Assembly (NCBI GenBank): GCA_028284285.1
Contig: JANQSA010000048.1
Location: forward strand, 228,041-292,040
DNA length: 64,000 nt
Direction of reading: 5' to 3'
DNA from: Croceivirga sp.
GTDB lineage: Bacteria > Bacteroidota > Bacteroidia > Flavobacteriales > Flavobacteriaceae
Shown: piece after piece, positions 9,482 through 18,293 of the stretch
Layout of the letters: each line of letters opens with the position of its first letter
Position numbering within the stretch: position 1 is the first letter of the stretch
Notes under the pieces: generated by a model
Told to the model about the DNA's origin: nothing
Database searches by the model: none
The model's input: only the letters and a program-made list of their open reading frames with translations
Position numbers and translations under genes: made by a program

Positions 9482-10778
9482 TCTTTGTAAGAAATTTTAT
9501 CCTTAGTAAAACCCTCTCTTTTTTAAAAGTTAACTGCAAAGATGGTATTATCATAAATAGAACTGTAATCAGAAAAAAAAGAAACATGGTGCTTCCATTT
9601 TCATAAATCGGATATATAATCAATTTAAAGAACCAAAAAATCAACAAGTAAAATAAGAATCTATTTTTTGAATATTTCAAAACGATTAAATGGCAAATGT
9701 AAACTATCAGGGCAAACACAACCGGGGCAAGAATAACCCCCAATAATCCAAAATTTACGTATGCTTCACCTAAGTAAGTTGACCTCATACCGCCGTATAA
9801 ATCAGGGTCGTGGTTTGATATATGTGAGGTGTATCGCATATAGTTATACTTCTCTTTAAAAAAATTTATTTTGGTCGGTATAAAGCTAAAAAAACCGGCT
9901 ATATATGTTTTCCCCAACAAATATTCATGTGCATTATTGTTAAAGGCCATCAATACCCTTGTTAGCTCTCTTACGGAGACAAGAAAAGATGTTGATAATG
10001 ACATAAATATGTCTTCAAAATTAAAGTCTCCACTCAATATTTTATTGTAGTTTCTTGAAAGTCCAACTAGTATTATCATAAAACTTCCCAAAACTGATAG
10101 TTGAATTATTTTTCTCCTATATAACAAATAGGCAACCATTGAGATGAATATTGGCAAGTACAACTGGCCCCGTTTAGCTGTTAAAAACAGTGTTGCCGTC
10201 ATAAAAAGAATCTTGAAAAAACTCTTTTTAAACGGTAACTTCAAAATGGTCAATTTTTTATTAACAAATAGTAAATGGTTTATCTGCATAAACAGAAGTG
10301 TAGACAAAGCATTTATTGATAATGTGTAAAAAGGACGGTACGGTATAAAATCTTCAAGCCTGTCCTGAAAATATTTTGAAATATGTGTTTTACTTTCAAA
10401 AACAGGCACATATATATCAATAAAAACAACATACAATGGTATAGATGCGAAGAGTATTAGTATCCATGAAATATTGTTGATTATTAATTTATCAAAATTA
10501 TGGTAATAATTTTTTTTTAAACTTCTCTCTTTAAAGAACATTTGAAAAATTAAAAAAGAAAGCATTACCACATAAAACCCTATTTTAAGATAAAAAATAC
10601 TATCCTGTAAAAAAATAAAGTCTGTAAGCTGGACCCATTGTGCACTATATTTTATGGTTTCAGCACCAATGTAAATGCCTAACATTATATACAACAATGT
10701 CAAATTACATAGATTCAATATTTTTCTTGAGACAAATAAATATGTAAAAGAAACATATGTGATGTATGCTACTAACAT
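9462..10778 (-). CDS. Oligosaccharide repeat-unit polymerase (Wzy-like)
   Basis: A 438-residue very hydrophobic protein with roughly a dozen predicted membrane segments and few charged loops, as in Wzy polymerases, which join lipid-linked repeat units on the periplasmic face. A periplasmic stretch with MRYTSHISNHDPDLYGGMRS and the following TYLGEAYVNFGLLGV resembles the conserved loop of O-antigen polysaccharide polymerases (GxxxSxxGExYxNFG). Very AT-rich and surrounded by Wzx and transferase genes. Sequence conservation in Wzy is always weak, so the assignment rests on topology, this loop and context. Confidence 0.78.
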   Translation of the reverse strand: MLVAYITYVSFTYLFVSRKILNLCNLTLLYIMLGIYIGAETIKYSAQWVQLTDFIFLQDSIFYLKIGFYVVMLSFLIFQMFFKERSLKKNYYHNFDKLIINNISWILILFASIPLYVVFIDIYVPVFESKTHISKYFQDRLEDFIPYRPFYTLSINALSTLLFMQINHLLFVNKKLTILKLPFKKSFFKILFMTATLFLTAKRGQLYLPIFISMVAYLLYRRKIIQLSVLGSFMIILVGLSRNYNKILSGDFNFEDIFMSLSTSFLVSVRELTRVLMAFNNNAHEYLLGKTYIAGFFSFIPTKINFFKEKYNYMRYTSHISNHDPDLYGGMRSTYLGEAYVNFGLLGVILAPVVFALIVYICHLIVLKYSKNRFLFYLLIFWFFKLIIYPIYENGSTMFLFFLITVLFMIIPSLQLTFKKERVLLRIKFLTKNGHRKI

Positions 10779-10806
10779 TGAAGCAGTTCAAGTTTTTTAG
10801 TTTATT

Positions 10807-12225
10807 TCAATTGCCAATCAGAGCATAGATGCTATTAGCATATTCTCTAATATTTTGATCTTTAAGAATTCTTTCTCGAAGATCCATTTTAGCCACGTTG
10901 AATTCAAAAGGATATGACTTTTCTTTTAAGCAATATAGATAGTACGCCAATCTTGCACCATAATCTTCAAAATACGCCTCTACCTCAAAACCATCTTCAC
11001 TTACTTTTTTAATAGTGTCCTCCAATTGTGAAAAAGAATTTACCTTAAAGGTTAACCCCGTATCGTTGTAAAACACATTACCAAGGACTATAGAAGGTTT
11101 TTTGAAGAAAAGCGACTCTAAGCCAACCGTGCCAGATAAATTTATAGTCCCAATTGAATTTTTGATTAACTCAAAAGTGTTTATTTTATAGCTGACCAAC
11201 CTAATGTTTCCATACTTTTTCAGCTCTTTATAAAAACTCATACCATGCTGTCCCAAAGCACTTCTATGTTCTTTCACGTATAGGTAAGTGTCAGGTGGAA
11301 TTAGCTTGCTTATATTAATAATTGCCGCCTTTTGATCTACATAAAATGGCGCCAAAATTAACGTACTTGCCTCTGGCTGCATATGTAATGGAAAAACAAA
11401 ATATCTATTCTTTAAATTTATTTCATCAAAAACTTTATTTTGAACCAAGTTGATTTTTTTAGCCGTGATTATTTTTTTTAATCTTATAATCCCCAATTGA
11501 ATTGGCGACTTAGTAAACAAATCATATTTATGTTTCCCCTTTGAGATGTACTCAATAGAGCGTTTAAAAAACTCTTGAACAAATACTCTTCTTAAGGTAA
11601 ATGCATTTATAGCATTTTTCATAAATGCCGGTTGTACAGGCCTATTGATAAAACTACGGATCGGTTCATACATAAAATCCTTTACTTTATCCCTCTCAAA
11701 CTCGTTGTATAAAGATTTGACCTCATCGAAGGAATGTGAAATTCCAAAAGAGGTTGCACTTCGACTTTCAATTCGAGTTATATAATATGAAATGTGTTTT
11801 ATTTTATATCTATTACATACTTCATAAGCAACCAAATTGTATGTATAGGCAGTTCCTGTGGTAAAATAATGGGTGATTGTATCATTGAAAATCTCTTCAA
11901 AAAACAAATAAGTATATACTAACATTTTTCTTTGAAAATCTCTCTTCTTTCCAACTAAGTTTCGGTCACAAGCAAATACATTAAAATTAGAATACTCCTT
12001 TGATATTCGTCTCAGCTCTTTTTCAATATCAATGCCCTTACCATCCAATTCGTCAAAATAATGTAACCTGTTGATACAATTAATTTCTTTTAAATCGTTG
12101 TGCCAACGATTACCTTCAGATATGCCCAACACTTTTGAAGAATCAAGCTTTTTTTGCGTAAAAAGCAATCTTAAAGCCCTAGCTGATAATGGAGCCTCAT
12201 CATTTATTAAATCAAAAATTATCAT
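10807..12225 (-). CDS. Predicted capsule-type (KpsC/KpsS-like) glycosyltransferase; candidate nonulosonate transferase
   Basis: A 472-residue protein with no membrane helices. The C-terminal half reads like the capsule polysaccharide transferase superfamily that uses CMP-Kdo: VFPLHMQPEAST near residue 277, a LYVKEHRSALGQ strand-loop near 315, and NLSGTVGLESLFFKKPSIVLG near 370. It overlaps wzx by 4 bases and lies in a cluster that makes CMP-pseudaminic acid but has no other obvious transferase for it, so I infer it may add the CMP-activated nonulosonate. The family link is from motif recognition; the donor is inference. Confidence 0.6.
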   Translation of the reverse strand: MIIFDLINDEAPLSARALRLLFTQKKLDSSKVLGISEGNRWHNDLKEINCINRLHYFDELDGKGIDIEKELRRISKEYSNFNVFACDRNLVGKKRDFQRKMLVYTYLFFEEIFNDTITHYFTTGTAYTYNLVAYEVCNRYKIKHISYYITRIESRSATSFGISHSFDEVKSLYNEFERDKVKDFMYEPIRSFINRPVQPAFMKNAINAFTLRRVFVQEFFKRSIEYISKGKHKYDLFTKSPIQLGIIRLKKIITAKKINLVQNKVFDEINLKNRYFVFPLHMQPEASTLILAPFYVDQKAAIINISKLIPPDTYLYVKEHRSALGQHGMSFYKELKKYGNIRLVSYKINTFELIKNSIGTINLSGTVGLESLFFKKPSIVLGNVFYNDTGLTFKVNSFSQLEDTIKKVSEDGFEVEAYFEDYGARLAYYLYCLKEKSYPFEFNVAKMDLRERILKDQNIREYANSIYALIGN

Positions 12226-13454
12226 TTCATTTTGATTTCATTCCTACTACGAAGGAGTTTAAATATAAATATTAGTAAAAAAGAGCTTAATGTTGCCAAT
12301 GCGGCCCCAAAAATATCGTATTTAGGAATCAATAGAAAGTTCAAAACAACGTTCAAAAACATTCCTGCTAACGAAATCCATAAAATTTCCTTGTCTCTGT
12401 TTTTAATGTACAAATCGTAGTGGAAAACATTTGAAATTATTAGAAAAAAAACACCTCCTAAAAGAATGTAAAAGACGTATATGTGCTCAACTATATCTCT
12501 CTTGTCAAAAACTTTTAAGATTATTGGTCCAAAAACTAAAAATATTACAATGAAAAAAAGTGATGTCACTAATAATTGTTTTAAAAAAACCTTCTTAAGT
12601 GTATTGTATTTTTCAAATTCGCCGGAAAATTTTATCATTTTGGGATAAATAACCATAGTAATAGCGCTGAATGTAAAGACCTCTATCGCATTTGTGAATT
12701 GCGAATATGCTGTGTAGACCCCAACCAATTTTTTTCCATAAAAAAAATCTATCAAAAAGCGATCGGATAATTGTATTACTTGAAAGGATAAAGAGGAAAG
12801 GAAAAAAACACCTGCTACCCTAATTCCATTCATAATCCACTTGAAATTAGGAGGGCGGAATTCATCTTTAACTATCCCTACTTTTTTAGATAACAAAGCA
12901 CCAAAAATAAATACTGAAAGCCATGAAAAAAAAGTCCAATATGTAATATACTTCATCAAATCTATTTTGTTTTGAAAAACAAAAAAATCAACGAAAACAA
13001 TCCATATCCATAATCCCGATCTTATGAATAACATAATATTGGCCTTTACAGAGCTTTCAAGTGTTGTAAAAAGCCTATAAAATTCTTGTCCTAAGTGCTC
13101 TGAAATCAAGAGTAGCATAAAAACCCACATATATTCCATAGGAATAAACCCCATCTGAACAACTATAAAAAGAGATAGGGGCACAATGAGGACATATCCT
13201 GCCAAATGAAACAGCAATTGGTCTCTTACCTTATTGATATAATGCTCTTTTGAACCTATAATTTCCCTTGCATTAAAAACGTAAAAGTCAAATCCTATTA
13301 AATAAATCAGCAACACCAATGTGGTTGAGATAATTCCAAAAATTCCTAGATTCACTTCATCCACAGAATACTTTCCAATAAAGACTATAAAGAGAAATTT
13401 TGAAAGCAAAGTAAGCCCTCTAAAGAAAATATTTAAAAAGGAAGTTTTGCTCAA
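12222..13454 (-). CDS. Lipid-linked oligosaccharide flippase (Wzx-like)
   Basis: A 410-residue polytopic membrane protein of the MATE/MOP exporter superfamily, with about 12 hydrophobic segments regularly spaced and a typical start (FLNIFFRGLTLLSKFLFIVF). Wzx proteins flip undecaprenyl-linked repeat units to the periplasm. The pattern LIDFFYGKKLVGVYTAYSQF near residue 235 is typical of polysaccharide biosynthesis flippases. It lies 42 bases after pseI and overlaps the next gene by 4 bases. Strongly AT-rich, as are its neighbours. Confidence 0.85.
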   Translation of the reverse strand: MSKTSFLNIFFRGLTLLSKFLFIVFIGKYSVDEVNLGIFGIISTTLVLLIYLIGFDFYVFNAREIIGSKEHYINKVRDQLLFHLAGYVLIVPLSLFIVVQMGFIPMEYMWVFMLLLISEHLGQEFYRLFTTLESSVKANIMLFIRSGLWIWIVFVDFFVFQNKIDLMKYITYWTFFSWLSVFIFGALLSKKVGIVKDEFRPPNFKWIMNGIRVAGVFFLSSLSFQVIQLSDRFLIDFFYGKKLVGVYTAYSQFTNAIEVFTFSAITMVIYPKMIKFSGEFEKYNTLKKVFLKQLLVTSLFFIVIFLVFGPIILKVFDKRDIVEHIYVFYILLGGVFFLIISNVFHYDLYIKNRDKEILWISLAGMFLNVVLNFLLIPKYDIFGAALATLSSFLLIFIFKLLRSRNEIKMK

Positions 13455-13495
13455 TACAACAAAAGAATTATTTCAATTATCTGTTCAATCAAAAG

Positions 13496-14539
13496 TTATG
13501 ATTGTATCATATCGGGTTTTAAAGGAGTCCCCTTTTGCACATCTACACCAAATCTTTTGCCCAAAATATCTTTATGGTGTTTTGGGTGCATTCCGTAACC
13601 AGGTCTTATTGAGCGTATATTATTTGTGGTTAGGAAATCTCCCTTTTTAACATCATCTACAACAAAAAGTGATCTTGCAAATTTTCTGTTTTTTTCAACT
13701 TTTTCTGAAATTTCATATGACACTTTTCCTAACAGTTTTTCTGTGTTTCGAACAGCATTGACCATTTCTGTGAATTCTCTTTCATCCAAAGAAAAATCGG
13801 CATCAGGACCTCCTATAGATTTATCCATGATAAAGTGTTTTTCAATAATCTTTGCCCCTAGTGTGGTAGCAACAACAGGTGCCAACCATCCATATGTATG
13901 ATCACTAAATCCTACTTCAGCCCCAAATCTTTTATTCAAATCTCTGATGGTATTCAAGTTTGCCAGCTCTAATGGAGCGGGGTATGATGAGGTGCATTTA
14001 AGAAGAACAATATCATGATTGCCTTCTTTTCGACAGGTTTCAACAGCAAGTGAAATATCCTCTTCTTTTGCAATTCCCGTTGAAATTATTATGGGCTTCC
14101 CTTTTGAGGCAGCGTAGGCTATTAAAGGTATATCTTGAATTTCAAATGATGCTATTTTATATGCTGGAACATCAAATTCTTCTAAAAAATCAACGGCAGT
14201 AATGTCAAAAGGTGACGAAAAACATATAAGTCCTTCTTCTTTCGCCACCCTAAAAAGTTCACTATGCCATTCCCATGGTGTATAGGCCTCGCCATATAGC
14301 TCGTAAAGGGTCTTACCATCCCAAAGCGTACCTTCATTGATTTGAAAGTATCTATTTTTAACATCAATAGTCATAGTATCTGGGGTGTATGTTTGTAGTT
14401 TTATGGCATCTGCTCCCGTTCTTTTAGCTGCACGAATGGTTTGAATCGCGGTATCTAAGCTTCCATTATGGTTTGCAGACAATTCAGCTATAATAAAACA
14501 AGAGTTGCTGCCACCTATTAATTTGTTCCCTATTTTCAT
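13496..14539 (-). CDS. pseI: Pseudaminic acid synthase
   Basis: Condenses 6-deoxy-AltdiNAc (or its N-acyl variant) with phosphoenolpyruvate to form pseudaminic acid. The NeuB domain starts FIIAELSANHNGSLDTA; KLQTYTPDTMTI, SSPFDITAVDFLEEF and AYKIASFEI are PseI-like, and VGFSDHTYG with EKHFIMDKSIGGPD carry the metal and substrate ligands. The last 55 residues are an SAF antifreeze-like domain (RSLFVVDDVKKGD, then IRPGYGMHPKHH). Length 347 is normal. The features favour PseI over NeuB or LegI, in agreement with pseB and pseC upstream. Confidence 0.94.
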   Translation of the reverse strand: MKIGNKLIGGSNSCFIIAELSANHNGSLDTAIQTIRAAKRTGADAIKLQTYTPDTMTIDVKNRYFQINEGTLWDGKTLYELYGEAYTPWEWHSELFRVAKEEGLICFSSPFDITAVDFLEEFDVPAYKIASFEIQDIPLIAYAASKGKPIIISTGIAKEEDISLAVETCRKEGNHDIVLLKCTSSYPAPLELANLNTIRDLNKRFGAEVGFSDHTYGWLAPVVATTLGAKIIEKHFIMDKSIGGPDADFSLDEREFTEMVNAVRNTEKLLGKVSYEISEKVEKNRKFARSLFVVDDVKKGDFLTTNNIRSIRPGYGMHPKHHKDILGKRFGVDVQKGTPLKPDMIQS

Positions 14540-14545
14540 ATATTT

Positions 14546-15256
14546 TTAGTTTATAGATCTTACTATCATAAATGCTTCCGCATAACTCTTGCCAATAGAA
14601 ATCCCCCTCTGTTGTGCTAAAATAGTTAATGCTTCCGGTGATCTTGGATGTGGAAACTTCCTTTTCTCAAACTCGTAGCTCTCCATCCCCCTGATTTTGG
14701 CTTTAATGTTCTGTTCAGATATCTCAACATACATGTTTGGTACAAAATGCTTTGGGTCAGTAGATGCCCTCCATTCTGTTCCTGACGGTGTCTCAAAGGT
14801 AATTATTGTCTTAACCCTTTCATGTGCCATAGGACGGGTAGCTGTAATTACTGCCTCAAAAGTACGTTGATGATCTATGTTGACATCACCTCCATGATGG
14901 GTAAAAATTACTTCTGGATCAAATTCATTCTTTTCTTCTTCTATTACTTTAATAATATCAAGTAGATGTATAGAATCAAATCTGTTGTCCGGAAAATCAT
15001 AAATTCCTACCGATTGATATCCAATTTCATTTCTTGCCTGTTCAATGTTTGCCTTATGCTTTTTCAAATCCTCTTCCCATAGTTTTGTATCTCTGTTATT
15101 TGATCGAGATGTAATTCCTTCTCCCAAAATAACTGCTCTTATTGTGCAATCGAATTCGGTTATCAACCGATTCATACTAGCGCCAAGTCCTAATAATTCA
15201 TCATCAGGATGAGCTACGACCACTAAAATTTTTTTACTTCTTAATGACTCTAACAT
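14546..15256 (-). CDS. PIG-L family deacetylase
   Basis: A 236-residue zinc-dependent N-deacetylase of the PIG-L/LmbE family. The metal/catalytic motif AHPDDELLGLGA is at residues 16-27 and the second motif FTHHGGDVNIDH near residue 118 supplies the further His/Asp. Family members remove acetyl groups from GlcNAc-type substrates. Here it lies between the formyltransferase-like genes and pseI, overlapping the former by 23 bases, so it probably deacetylates a pseudaminic acid precursor or the finished sugar so that a different acyl group can be added. The substrate is inference. Confidence 0.88.
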   Translation of the reverse strand: MLESLRSKKILVVVAHPDDELLGLGASMNRLITEFDCTIRAVILGEGITSRSNNRDTKLWEEDLKKHKANIEQARNEIGYQSVGIYDFPDNRFDSIHLLDIIKVIEEEKNEFDPEVIFTHHGGDVNIDHQRTFEAVITATRPMAHERVKTIITFETPSGTEWRASTDPKHFVPNMYVEISEQNIKAKIRGMESYEFEKRKFPHPRSPEALTILAQQRGISIGKSYAEAFMIVRSIN

Positions 15257-15914
15257 CTGCTATTATAGTTTTATCAGCTTTAAGGGATGCTCTAGAAAAC
15301 TCAAATTTAAAATGCTCATTTTCAAAGAAAGCCTTTGGATAGCCTTCAGCATCCAACATTCTAACATGGTTAAAGAAAACTTTGATATCCGTAATTCCGT
15401 CAAGAGTGCTCATTTTTTGTGTTCTTCTTTTGAAAATAGTAATTCTGCCCTCTTGATCCTTAGGTTCAATTTTTTTCTTTATTATATCTATAATCATCTC
15501 AGATATTGTATCATTGGCCCTCATAAAAATTTCCTCAGCCGTTCCGAAAAGGCTTAGCGGTCCTTTAATGTAAATAGGTCCTGCATCAAGCTCTTTGACA
15601 ACGCGGATAGCAGAAATCCTTGTGTCAGAATGCCCACTTTTAATAAGGTTTTGCAGAGGGCTCCCTCCTCTACCATATGGTAGGTCGGTCATGTGAAAAA
15701 CAATACATTCATATTTTTCGAAAACATGTTCAGGTATTATATATGACCAGTGAGGTATAAAAATTTTTTTTGGTTGTATTTTATCTAATTTATCCAATAC
15801 AAAATCTTCTTTTTTGTTTATCAAAATAAATTGATCATTCAAGAGAACCTTTTGAAGTTTTATGGGCAAATCAGCATTCCATTGCTTTTCTGAAAGAACT
15901 ATATAATTACTCAT
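15234..15914 (-). CDS. Formyltransferase-like protein 2 of the Pse cluster
   Basis: A 226-residue protein related to the N-terminal domain of methionyl-tRNA formyltransferase and to sugar N-formyltransferases. Visible motifs are IVFHMTDLPYGRGGSPLQNL at about residues 71-90, carrying the catalytic His, and VKELDAGPIYIKG with the catalytic Asp. The Asn two positions before His in the usual N-x-H triad is replaced by Val. The C-terminal part with FKRRTQKMSTLD and GYPKAFFEN resembles its upstream neighbour, so the two are paralogues. It likely formylates an amino group on the nonulosonate or its precursor with formyl-tetrahydrofolate. Overlaps upstream gene by 8 bases. Confidence 0.75.
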   Translation of the reverse strand: MSNYIVLSEKQWNADLPIKLQKVLLNDQFILINKKEDFVLDKLDKIQPKKIFIPHWSYIIPEHVFEKYECIVFHMTDLPYGRGGSPLQNLIKSGHSDTRISAIRVVKELDAGPIYIKGPLSLFGTAEEIFMRANDTISEMIIDIIKKKIEPKDQEGRITIFKRRTQKMSTLDGITDIKVFFNHVRMLDAEGYPKAFFENEHFKFEFSRASLKADKTIIADVRVIKK

Positions 15915-16545
15915 CTGCTTTAAAAATTTTTAAAACATACTTAATCCTGTCTTTAACAAAATATGCAGGGTATCTTTCATTATCACACACCCTTAAAAGA
16001 TTAAACTGTTTATTTATTGATTGTTCTATATCCAATTGACTGTCTTTCGGGGTTCTTCTATTATAAAAACTTTCTTCCCCAGATTGTGGTGTTCCAATTA
16101 TATTGGGATATGTTTCTAAAAATTTTAGAATCAAATTTTTGGTTAAAAAGCCCTGTTTTTCTTTTATTTCAGAAAGAAGTTCATGACCTTCAAAAACAAT
16201 GAAGTCTTGAAAGTAAATTTGACCTGCATCTACCTTTTCTGCAGCTTCAAATAATGTGATTGGAATCCGGTTTTTACCTTCTAAAATTTGCCAAGTAATA
16301 GGAGACCATCCTTTTCCTTTTGGAAGATCACTCTCGTGAATGACTAAATTGTGTTTGTTTCGCTGTAATTTTTTGAAGATTTTTTCGCATGATAAAAGAA
16401 AAAGCAAATCCCCTGATTCAACTTCTGAGTGGTTATGAATCAACTTTACTTCAAAATCAAATTTTTTCCTGATTTCCTTTACAAGTTCAATGGCATAAGG
16501 TACTATCCATGATTCTTTATTATCAACCAATATTTGGACTTTCAT
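15907..16545 (-). CDS. Formyltransferase-like protein 1 of the Pse cluster
   Basis: A 212-residue relative of the next gene. NLVIHESDLPKGKGWSPITW near residues 85-104 holds the conserved His and Pro-rich loop, and AAEKVDAGQIYFQD the conserved Asp. As in its paralogue, the Asn of the N-x-H triad is Val. The C-terminus repeats the pattern FYNRRTPKDSQLD then RYPAYFV. It lacks any tRNA-binding C-terminal domain, so it is not Fmt. It overlaps pseG by 4 bases. Formyl transfer to a sugar amine is inferred from family and context; the missing Asn leaves mechanism open. Confidence 0.75.
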   Translation of the reverse strand: MKVQILVDNKESWIVPYAIELVKEIRKKFDFEVKLIHNHSEVESGDLLFLLSCEKIFKKLQRNKHNLVIHESDLPKGKGWSPITWQILEGKNRIPITLFEAAEKVDAGQIYFQDFIVFEGHELLSEIKEKQGFLTKNLILKFLETYPNIIGTPQSGEESFYNRRTPKDSQLDIEQSINKQFNLLRVCDNERYPAYFVKDRIKYVLKIFKADE

Positions 16546-17564
16546 TGTTTTAATTCTTGTAATAAGTTCATAAACCTTTTGGGTTGCTGCCCATCAAATG
16601 ATTTTTTTAGCCTATCTATTTTTTGCTTATGCTGTGACATAGGTGTCTTGATGATTTTTTGTATAGCATCATAAAAGTCTCCTTCTCCATATTTGGTAAA
16701 ATCTGCTCCATCATAAATTACTTCTTCCTTTTTTAATCCATTATAAATGTTTCTTTGGTTGTCAATAAAGTAACCACTAAAAACAATTATTGGGATAGAG
16801 CACACTTCAAAAGCAATAGTGCTTGACGGCACAATTGCCAGTTGACATTTTCGCATTAGTGAAATCATGTTCTTCTCACTCAAATTTCTGTAAAGACTTA
16901 TTTTTGATTCATTGTGCCTATGTAATGCAATTATTTTTTCATGCTTATATGCCCCACCTAAAACCACGTGAATTCTATCAATCTCTCTAATGTTTTTTAT
17001 CTCTGAGGCAACTTTATAAGTAAGATCATGAAAATCTGCTCCGCCGAAACACAGAAATATTTGACTAATTTTTCCTATTTGAATATTGTTCTTATTCTGT
17101 TCATAAAAAGATAATCTTAGAATAGCATAATCCAAGCCAAGAGCAAACTTGGTGTAAGGCTCACATTTGAAGTTATTTTGGGTCACATAAGGAGAGTGAT
17201 TTACAACAATATCTGCATACATATATTCCGTTGCCATATCGTCTACATAAATTAGATTATACCCAAAATCTTTTATCTTTTTTTGATAAATGGAATTGAA
17301 AAAATATCCGTCAGCAATAACAATATATTCACTAGGATTAAATTTCTTCTTTAATAATTCTGGCTCATTCTCAACCTCTACGTTTTCAGGTATTAGGACT
17401 ATTTTATATTCATTGGGAATAAACTCAGTATTGGAAGTCGTCTTGGTGACAAAACAACATTCATATTTTTCTGAGTAAATTTTAAATAGCGCTAAAAGCC
17501 TATACATATGGCCTAAGCCAATATCTTTGTTTCCATCAGCTCTAAATACTATTTTTTTATCCAT
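16542..17564 (-). CDS. pseG: UDP-2,4-diacetamido-2,4,6-trideoxy-beta-L-altropyranose hydrolase
   Basis: Removes UDP from the completed altrose derivative to give the free sugar used by PseI. The GT-B-like fold is recognised from the PseG N-terminal motif FRADGNKDIGLGHMYRLLAL and the C-terminal donor site FEVCSIPIIVFSGYFIDNQ. FLCFGGADFHDLTYK near 185 matches the Gly-Gly-x-Asp loop of the family. Length 340 is normal. Located between pseF and the formyltransferase pair; tight overlap with the latter points to co-translation. Confidence 0.9.
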   Translation of the reverse strand: MDKKIVFRADGNKDIGLGHMYRLLALFKIYSEKYECCFVTKTTSNTEFIPNEYKIVLIPENVEVENEPELLKKKFNPSEYIVIADGYFFNSIYQKKIKDFGYNLIYVDDMATEYMYADIVVNHSPYVTQNNFKCEPYTKFALGLDYAILRLSFYEQNKNNIQIGKISQIFLCFGGADFHDLTYKVASEIKNIREIDRIHVVLGGAYKHEKIIALHRHNESKISLYRNLSEKNMISLMRKCQLAIVPSSTIAFEVCSIPIIVFSGYFIDNQRNIYNGLKKEEVIYDGADFTKYGEGDFYDAIQKIIKTPMSQHKQKIDRLKKSFDGQQPKRFMNLLQELKQ

Positions 17565-17597
17565 CAGTAGATGTCAAATTTTTATGTTTCAACAGCT

Positions 17598-18293
17598 TCA
17601 TCCCAGTTTTGCAACAGCTCTTGCAAAATCTAAATCATCAAAGTCATCTATATCAACTGCGGCTTTCCAATCTATATCGAACATGGTATAATCATCACCA
17701 TAAAAAGTCTTGCTCTTTTTGAACTCTTCTACCTCTGCTATCCATATTGCTCCAGTTGGGCAATGAAGCTCCTCAAGGTCTTGAGATCTCATTTTAATTT
17801 CCTTTCTATATAGAGGAGATGCTCTTTGAGTGTTTTTATCAATTCTATGTGCCCACCAAGGGTTCATCCAACCATATCTAAAGCTGCTTATTTGAAACTT
17901 ATTGTTATTTCTTATAAAGTTCAACAAGGACAGTTTTATTTCCCTAGCCTTTCTTAATGGGCAGTTTGGCATAAGCATTACAACTATATCATATCTAAAG
18001 CCAAGTTTTTCAAGTGTCTCATAAACAGCAAGGCTCACCGGAGATTGGTCATCTGCGTATTTTTCTCTCATAAAAGGCACCTTTGCCCCATATTCTTTGC
18101 AGGTCTGTGCAATTTCTTTATCATCGGTGCTAATAACAATGTCTGAAAAAATCTTTGTTTTTTTTGCTTCCTCAATGGTCCAAGCAATCATAGGTTTGCC
18201 CTCAAAATCAATTATATTTTTTTTTGGTATCCGTTTACTCCCTCCCCGAGCGGGAATAATGGCCACTATTTTTTTTTCTACCATATTGTCCAT
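17598..18293 (-). CDS. pseF: Pseudaminic acid cytidylyltransferase (acylneuraminate cytidylyltransferase family)
   Basis: Activates the nonulosonate with CTP to CMP-Pse. The nucleotide-binding motif is IIPARGGSKRIPKKNI at residues 12-27, followed by GKPMIAWTIEEA, DIVISTDDKEIA and the closing VDIDDFDDLDFA with the metal-binding Asp residues. Length 231 is typical of PseF. A start three codons downstream (Met 4) is also possible. It overlaps the SDR gene by 16 bases. Among cytidylyltransferases, PseF is chosen from the surrounding pseB, pseC, pseG and pseI. Confidence 0.9.
   Translation of the reverse strand: MDNMVEKKIVAIIPARGGSKRIPKKNIIDFEGKPMIAWTIEEAKKTKIFSDIVISTDDKEIAQTCKEYGAKVPFMREKYADDQSPVSLAVYETLEKLGFRYDIVVMLMPNCPLRKAREIKLSLLNFIRNNNKFQISSFRYGWMNPWWAHRIDKNTQRASPLYRKEIKMRSQDLEELHCPTGAIWIAEVEEFKKSKTFYGDDYTMFDIDWKAAVDIDDFDDLDFARAVAKLG

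Noticed and set aside
16960..16975. CACGTG core inside pseG
   Set aside because: The flanking bases do not form the TGTT...AACA arms.
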